Below, piece by piece: positions 13,371 through 17,453 of a DNA stretch of 17,453 nt (positions are counted from its first letter, which is position 1; each line of letters begins with the position of its first letter). The position numbers and the translations under genes were made by a program. The notes below the pieces were generated by a model. It saw only the letters and a program-made list of their open reading frames with translations, was not told the origin of the DNA and did no database searches. Origin of the DNA: Betaproteobacteria bacterium (GTDB taxonomy: Bacteria; Pseudomonadota; Gammaproteobacteria; Burkholderiales; Burkholderiaceae); assembly GCA_018969885.1 (NCBI GenBank), contig JAGWXN010000035.1, positions 1 through 17,453 of the forward strand, read 5' to 3'.

Positions 13371-15542
13371 TCAGACCCTGAACCTGCGCTGCAAAAACTG
13401 GCGGACACCGCGTTCCCATTGCAGGAGAAGCGGTGCATCGTCGAGCGTGAGGCGGATCGTGCCAAGCCGGCCATGCGCGAGGCCCAGGCCGTCGCCCAGC
13501 GACTCGATCGGCAGCATTGCCTGAATGCGGAAGAACGGTTCGGCCGCGGTGAGCCCGTTCTGGTCGGATGCGCTTACCGCAATATCGCCCCCCCCGGCGA
13601 AGCCCAGCGCTCTAGAGGGCAATGTCCCGGTCTCAAACGGCACGATCTTCGCCTCGGGCGCCACGATGTTCAGGTGCTCCTGCCCGCGCAGGCGTAGCTC
13701 CACCTGATGCACGCGGTTATCGAACAGATGGGTCGCCACCTGCGGCAGCACCGCCACAAACCGCCAGCTACCCGGGTCGACGATCGCGCCAAGCGGCGCA
13801 CCGCGCGCCACCCAGCGCCCCAGCCCGGTGTCGAGGTCGGGTGCGCTCCAGATGCCGTCGATGGGCGAGGTGACAAGGAGCGCCGCGCGTTGTCGCTCGA
13901 GCTCGGCGATCACCGACTCCACCGCCTCGCGCTGATGGCGTAAGGGCATCAGGTCGGCCACGGAGAGCGACGTAGCGCGAAGCTCCTGCGCGAGCAATTG
14001 CTCGCGCTGCAGGAGCGCTGCCCGCAGATCGAACAGGAGCTCCGGGCTCTCAAGCCGCATCAGCGGCTCCCCCCGACGCACGCTCGCACCGGGGAGCGCC
14101 ATCAGTTCCACCAGGAAACCGGGTGATTCGGAATTGAGCTGGCGATAGACGCTCGCCTCGAGCACGCCCGAGGCCCGAATCCGATCGGGCATCGGCAGCA
14201 TCGAAAGCGGCACGATGATGACGGCAGCCACCAGCATTGCAAGGGCCAGCGTGCGCGCCCGGTAGTGGTGAAGGCGCGGACTGGTGGTGAGAAATTTGAG
14301 GAATTTCCAAAGCGGCACCACCACCACGGTAAAGCCAAGAATCCAGGCAAGTGCCACGCCCAAGTCGAGGTATTCGCCCGCAATGAAGAACACGATGGTC
14401 GCCATCAGCATCAGCCAATAGACAATGCTGGTGACGCCATAGAGCGGCAGGAGCCATGCCTCGGTGAGCGTGCGGGCCGCGGGCTTTCCGTTGGGCAGGG
14501 CCAGCAGAAAGCGCTCGCCCAGATAACGAAGCTGCTCGCGCGAGCGCTGGAACAGATTCGGCACATCCAGAAAATCGACCAGCATGTGGTAGCCGTCGAA
14601 ACGAAGCAGCGGATTCAGGTTAAAGAGGAGCGAGGACACGCTCGCCACGAAAATCACGTTGTAGGCAATGGCATTGACCGCCCCCGGCGCGGTATGGGCC
14701 CAGAGAAGCGCCGCCACGGCTGCCACGCCCAGCTCGGCAATCACGCCGGCAGCGCCCGTGAGCAGCCGCTCGCCGCGGCTTCTGAATCCCCAGCTCGCGG
14801 TAGCGTCCACATAGGGCATGGGCGCAAAGATGAGCAGCATCACGCCCATCTTGTGCACCTCACCGCCGTAGCGCTTGCAGACCGCTGCATGGCCGAATTC
14901 ATGCACCACTTTCGCGATGATGAAGCCCACGTAGAGAAGCGGCAGGTTGCCCGGCGCAAGCAGACCTGCACTTTGACTGAACAGCGAATCGGCCGAGTCG
15001 ATCAGCGCCTTGCCCGCCACCGCGAGGAGCACGAGATAAAGCACCGCACCGATCGGCCCGAACAGCACCCGGATGAGCGGCATGGCGGCCGCGAGCATCC
15101 GGTCAGGATCAAGGATAGGAATCTTGATCGCGAGAAAGCCCATCAGGAGCGCCTTGGTCTCCTGCCGGCGGCGCTTGGCATAACGCTCGAAAAGGCTTGC
15201 ACCCGCGCTCGACCGATCGAAGTTAAGCAGGTTCGATAGATTCAGCTGACCGAGAAGCTGCACTACCTCTTCCTGGGTGAGCGCGGTGTCGGGGTCGGCT
15301 TCCAGCGTGAGCATCCACGCGTCTTCAATCGTGCGGTCAAGCGATAACCGGCTCACAAACGCCCAGGCCTCACCGCTCACCCGAAACCAGTCGGAGGAGA
15401 GCGTGTCGCGCAGCATCACCCAGGTGTCGCCGCGAAAGGTCTGACGGTGCGCCCGCACGCTTGAGCGCAGCTCCACCCGCACCTTCGCCACGCGGTGCCA
15501 GGAGTCGCTGAACGTTCGGGAGGCGGGATCGTCCATGCTCAT
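13371..15542 (-). CDS. M50 site-2-protease-like membrane protein with PqqD-like and HlyD-like domains
   Basis: This 723-residue fusion has three parts. Residues about 28-110 resemble a PqqD-like winged-helix, peptide-binding domain. Residues about 150-450 hold roughly eight hydrophobic segments and the M50 metalloprotease motifs: zinc site HEFGH (214-218, glutamate 215) and the third ligand in NLNPLLRFDGYH (D316). After the last helix (about 432-450) a periplasmic HlyD-like part follows, with lipoyl-type half-motifs near 459-500 and 554-600 and a helical hairpin (505-555). Proteins of this layout occur in peptide-export clusters as putative peptide zinc metalloproteases. The catalytic residues are intact, so cleavage or handling of a membrane-inserted peptide is plausible. 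ATGs at 15542 and 15536 are both possible. The gene lies 10 nt after the HlyD adaptor and 2 nt before the SecA-like gene, which argues for coupled translation. Confidence 0.87.
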   Translation of the reverse strand: MSMDDPASRTFSDSWHRVAKVRVELRSSVRAHRQTFRGDTWVMLRDTLSSDWFRVSGEAWAFVSRLSLDRTIEDAWMLTLEADPDTALTQEEVVQLLGQLNLSNLLNFDRSSAGASLFERYAKRRRQETKALLMGFLAIKIPILDPDRMLAAAMPLIRVLFGPIGAVLYLVLLAVAGKALIDSADSLFSQSAGLLAPGNLPLLYVGFIIAKVVHEFGHAAVCKRYGGEVHKMGVMLLIFAPMPYVDATASWGFRSRGERLLTGAAGVIAELGVAAVAALLWAHTAPGAVNAIAYNVIFVASVSSLLFNLNPLLRFDGYHMLVDFLDVPNLFQRSREQLRYLGERFLLALPNGKPAARTLTEAWLLPLYGVTSIVYWLMLMATIVFFIAGEYLDLGVALAWILGFTVVVVPLWKFLKFLTTSPRLHHYRARTLALAMLVAAVIIVPLSMLPMPDRIRASGVLEASVYRQLNSESPGFLVELMALPGASVRRGEPLMRLESPELLFDLRAALLQREQLLAQELRATSLSVADLMPLRHQREAVESVIAELERQRAALLVTSPIDGIWSAPDLDTGLGRWVARGAPLGAIVDPGSWRFVAVLPQVATHLFDNRVHQVELRLRGQEHLNIVAPEAKIVPFETGTLPSRALGFAGGGDIAVSASDQNGLTAAEPFFRIQAMLPIESLGDGLGLAHGRLGTIRLTLDDAPLLLQWERGVRQFLQRRFRV

Positions 15543-15552
15543 TGGGGCGCAC

Positions 15553-17453
15553 TCAGATCCAGAACAATTGTCTCAGGTAACGCACTGTGCGGTAGGTGAG
15601 CAGCCAGATGATGCTCCGCTCGCCCGCCTCAAGCCGGGCACTGCCGCCCATGCCGGGTCGCCACCACGGCTGAAAATCAGCTTCGATCCGAGCCCGCGCG
15701 AGATAGACGTTACGCCCTTCGCGCATGGTGGAGGCCGGATCGATTCGCTCGACCACCATCGGATAGCGCAGATCGGGGCGGCCCACGAAGGCGAACTCGC
15801 CCCGCATGCCGATCGATACTTCGTGCACATCGGCCTGATCGATCTCGAGTTCGACATAGGTGTCGCCGGTGTGCGCGAGCTTCACCAGCATGTCGCCCTT
15901 TCGTACCGGTGCGCCGAGATTTTTCTTGAGCTCGCCCTCAACCACCACGCCTGCAAATGGCGCGCGCAGTTGCGCATGCGCGAGCTGGTGCCGGATGAGT
16001 TCGAGCTTGGAGTTGGACTGTTGCTGACGGGCAGCCGCAATCTGCATATCGGCCAGTTGCCGGGCGGCCTGCGCTTTTTCCGCCTCGCGCGCATAGCGGA
16101 TGGCATCTGCCGCCGCCATTGCCTCTTCAAGCACTAGCTCCCGTGTATCGAGTTCCACCATCAACGCGCCTGTGCGGACCGCATCGCCCACCTCGATATG
16201 GGCGCTCCGCAGATAGCCGTCAAACGGCGCCGGGATGAACAGAATGTCCTTGCTGCGAAGCGCGATGGGCGTGTGGATACGGTACGGCCAGGGCAGGATC
16301 GCGAGGAGTGTGATGAGAACGGCCAGACCCACGCCGGCGAGCTTCCAGGCCGTGTAACTGGGCCCCAGCATCAGGTCGCGCCAGGCGACCAGCCGTGCCG
16401 CGGCGCGCGCGCCGATCCAACGATCGGTTTCGTGCAGATGAACGAGCTGCCGCGCACTCGCCTCGCCAATCAGCCGCAGCTCCCAGATGTCGCGGGGGTC
16501 GAAAGCGCGCGCACGCCGCTCGAACGTGAGCACCGCCACCGCCACATTGTCGACCCGTAGTGGCACCGACAGCAGATGGCCCGAACCCTGGGTACGTGCA
16601 TAGGCCTCGTGCGCACGCGCGACGATTCGTGCGTCCGGCTCAACCGGCCAGGCAAGCTCGATGTTCTGGTCTAGCGCCTCTTCCATCGCCGATTCCAGCT
16701 CGCGCGAAGCGTTCGCCCGCCGGTCAAATTTCTCGACATGGCTCACTGCGGTGAGGCGCACATAGCGGCTGCGCACCCAGCCAAGCGCCACACGATCGCA
16801 GCCAAAACGCACCGCAAGCTCGTTGGCAAGCGTGAGCGCGGCGCGCATGAAGCGGGTTTCCGCGCCCAAACGGATCGAGAGCTGGAGCACATCATAGAGA
16901 CGCTCAGCGCCCGCGGCGGGGTCTGCGCCGGACACAACAGCGGTCGAGCCCTGCGGCTGCGCGGCAAGCGCACGCAGTCGCGCGTACTGGGTGGGAATGG
17001 AGACCGCCAGATCGGCAAGCGCGATCAGTGTGGTCGCATCGACCGGCTGCGCGCCTGGGACCGATGGGCCAGGTAGGACCACGACCACTGCGCTCTGCCC
17101 GGCGGGGAGGGCCTCGGCCGCCAACCGCGCAGAAACTGCAGGGCTCGCGACGGCGACTGCGCTGCCTGGCGACGCCTGCTCCGACCCGGTCGGCTCCACC
17201 CACGGCGACTCATCGATCGCGCCATCGGCGAGCCGTAGAATTCTGAGCGCATCGCCCGGCAGGTCAGCCGCGCCCTGCGGCCATTGCGCCTGCGGCTGCC
17301 AGCCGCGCTCGTCATCGCGCGCGAGAAGCAGCACGCGGCGCGCGGACAAGGCCAGCGCGACCGCTTCGAGATATTCGGGCCAGAACGCCTGCGCATCGCC
17401 ATCAAACGCCGCCAGCTCGGCCAGTCTCGCCGAGCCACGTCGGGTCTGCGCAC
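15553..17453 (-). CDS. GAF-domain/HlyD-family membrane-fusion adaptor (5'-truncated by window edge)
   Basis: The frame stays open to the right edge, so the start lies outside; 632 residues are visible. A TTG at 17349 could pass for a start, but the 34 codons before it continue sensibly (ARLAELAAFDG, FWPEYLEAVALAL), and none is ATG or GTG. The N-terminal part (1-170) may be a degenerate GAF-like domain with an Ala/Pro-rich linker. A clearer GAF domain spans about 185-335 (ANELAVRFGCDRVALGWV, LLSVPLRVDNVAVAVLTFERRARAFDPRDIWELRLIGEA). One membrane helix follows (about 370-390), then an HlyD barrel-sandwich half (FIPAPFDGYLRSAHIEVGDAVRTGALMVELD), a coiled coil (about 440-490) and the second half (LRAPFAGVVVEGELKKNLGAPVRKGD). 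It probably bridges inner and outer membranes in an export apparatus. The cytosolic GAF portion could sense a small ligand; that part is inference. Confidence 0.88.
   Translation of the reverse strand, partial: AQTRRGSARLAELAAFDGDAQAFWPEYLEAVALALSARRVLLLARDDERGWQPQAQWPQGAADLPGDALRILRLADGAIDESPWVEPTGSEQASPGSAVAVASPAVSARLAAEALPAGQSAVVVVLPGPSVPGAQPVDATTLIALADLAVSIPTQYARLRALAAQPQGSTAVVSGADPAAGAERLYDVLQLSIRLGAETRFMRAALTLANELAVRFGCDRVALGWVRSRYVRLTAVSHVEKFDRRANASRELESAMEEALDQNIELAWPVEPDARIVARAHEAYARTQGSGHLLSVPLRVDNVAVAVLTFERRARAFDPRDIWELRLIGEASARQLVHLHETDRWIGARAAARLVAWRDLMLGPSYTAWKLAGVGLAVLITLLAILPWPYRIHTPIALRSKDILFIPAPFDGYLRSAHIEVGDAVRTGALMVELDTRELVLEEAMAAADAIRYAREAEKAQAARQLADMQIAAARQQQSNSKLELIRHQLAHAQLRAPFAGVVVEGELKKNLGAPVRKGDMLVKLAHTGDTYVELEIDQADVHEVSIGMRGEFAFVGRPDLRYPMVVERIDPASTMREGRNVYLARARIEADFQPWWRPGMGGSARLEAGERSIIWLLTYRTVRYLRQLFWI

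Noticed and set aside
11497..13524. Long plus-strand open frame (675 codons) opposite the SecA-like gene
   Set aside because: It is antisense to a clear SecA-family gene. High-GC coding DNA commonly leaves long open antisense frames, and the translation is rich in Arg/His/Ala with no recognisable domain.
15553..17349. TTG at 17349 as the start of the HlyD adaptor
   Set aside because: The frame is open to the window edge and the preceding residues look like genuine protein, so the start is upstream and the gene is treated as partial.

Overview
The window is about 17.4 kb of GC-rich bacterial chromosome, packed with genes and mostly transcribed leftward (minus strand). The protein types, the hemE-priA neighbourhood, the cytochrome c5-type protein with a membrane anchor, and the codon use (strong G/C bias at third positions) fit a betaproteobacterium, probably Burkholderiales or a relative. 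This assignment is inferred from sequence character and remembered gene order, not from a database search.

Left part (1-4906): a small cytosolic thioredoxin (+) faces a cystathionine beta-lyase-type PLP enzyme, metC (-). Next come a tRNA-Arg(CCG) gene (-) and a divergent membrane-anchored c-type cytochrome (+) with its own promoter. A Rep-type DNA helicase (-) follows. Middle part (4906-10250): rep lies 4 nt behind priA (primosomal helicase), so the two fork-restart helicases form a translationally coupled pair. A 315-bp AT-richer gap upstream of priA holds a perfect DnaA box, two degenerate ones and a candidate priA promoter. Beyond it lie hemE (uroporphyrinogen decarboxylase) and an IlvB-like thiamine-diphosphate enzyme of unknown substrate that starts with TTG.

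Right part (10565-17453, all -): a tightly packed operon, with gaps of 10, 2 and 14 nt, that enters from beyond the right edge. In transcription order it encodes (1) a GAF-domain/HlyD membrane adaptor, 5'-truncated by the window; (2) a PqqD-like/M50 site-2-protease/HlyD-like membrane protein; (3) a SecA paralogue that keeps both motor domains but ends just inside the helical scaffold, so it lacks the two-helix finger, the helical wing and the zinc-binding tail; and (4) a SapC-family protein. This is the strongest candidate here for a poorly described system. It combines a shortened SecA-like ATPase, an intramembrane-protease-like protein and two membrane-fusion proteins in one transcript, which suggests a dedicated export or maturation machine for an unknown envelope substrate. 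The substrate and any outer-membrane partner would lie outside the window.

Two gene-free stretches of just over 300 bp (7131-7445 and 10251-10564) and the metC-cytochrome interval are described separately. No insertion sequence, integrase, rRNA gene or CRISPR array was seen.
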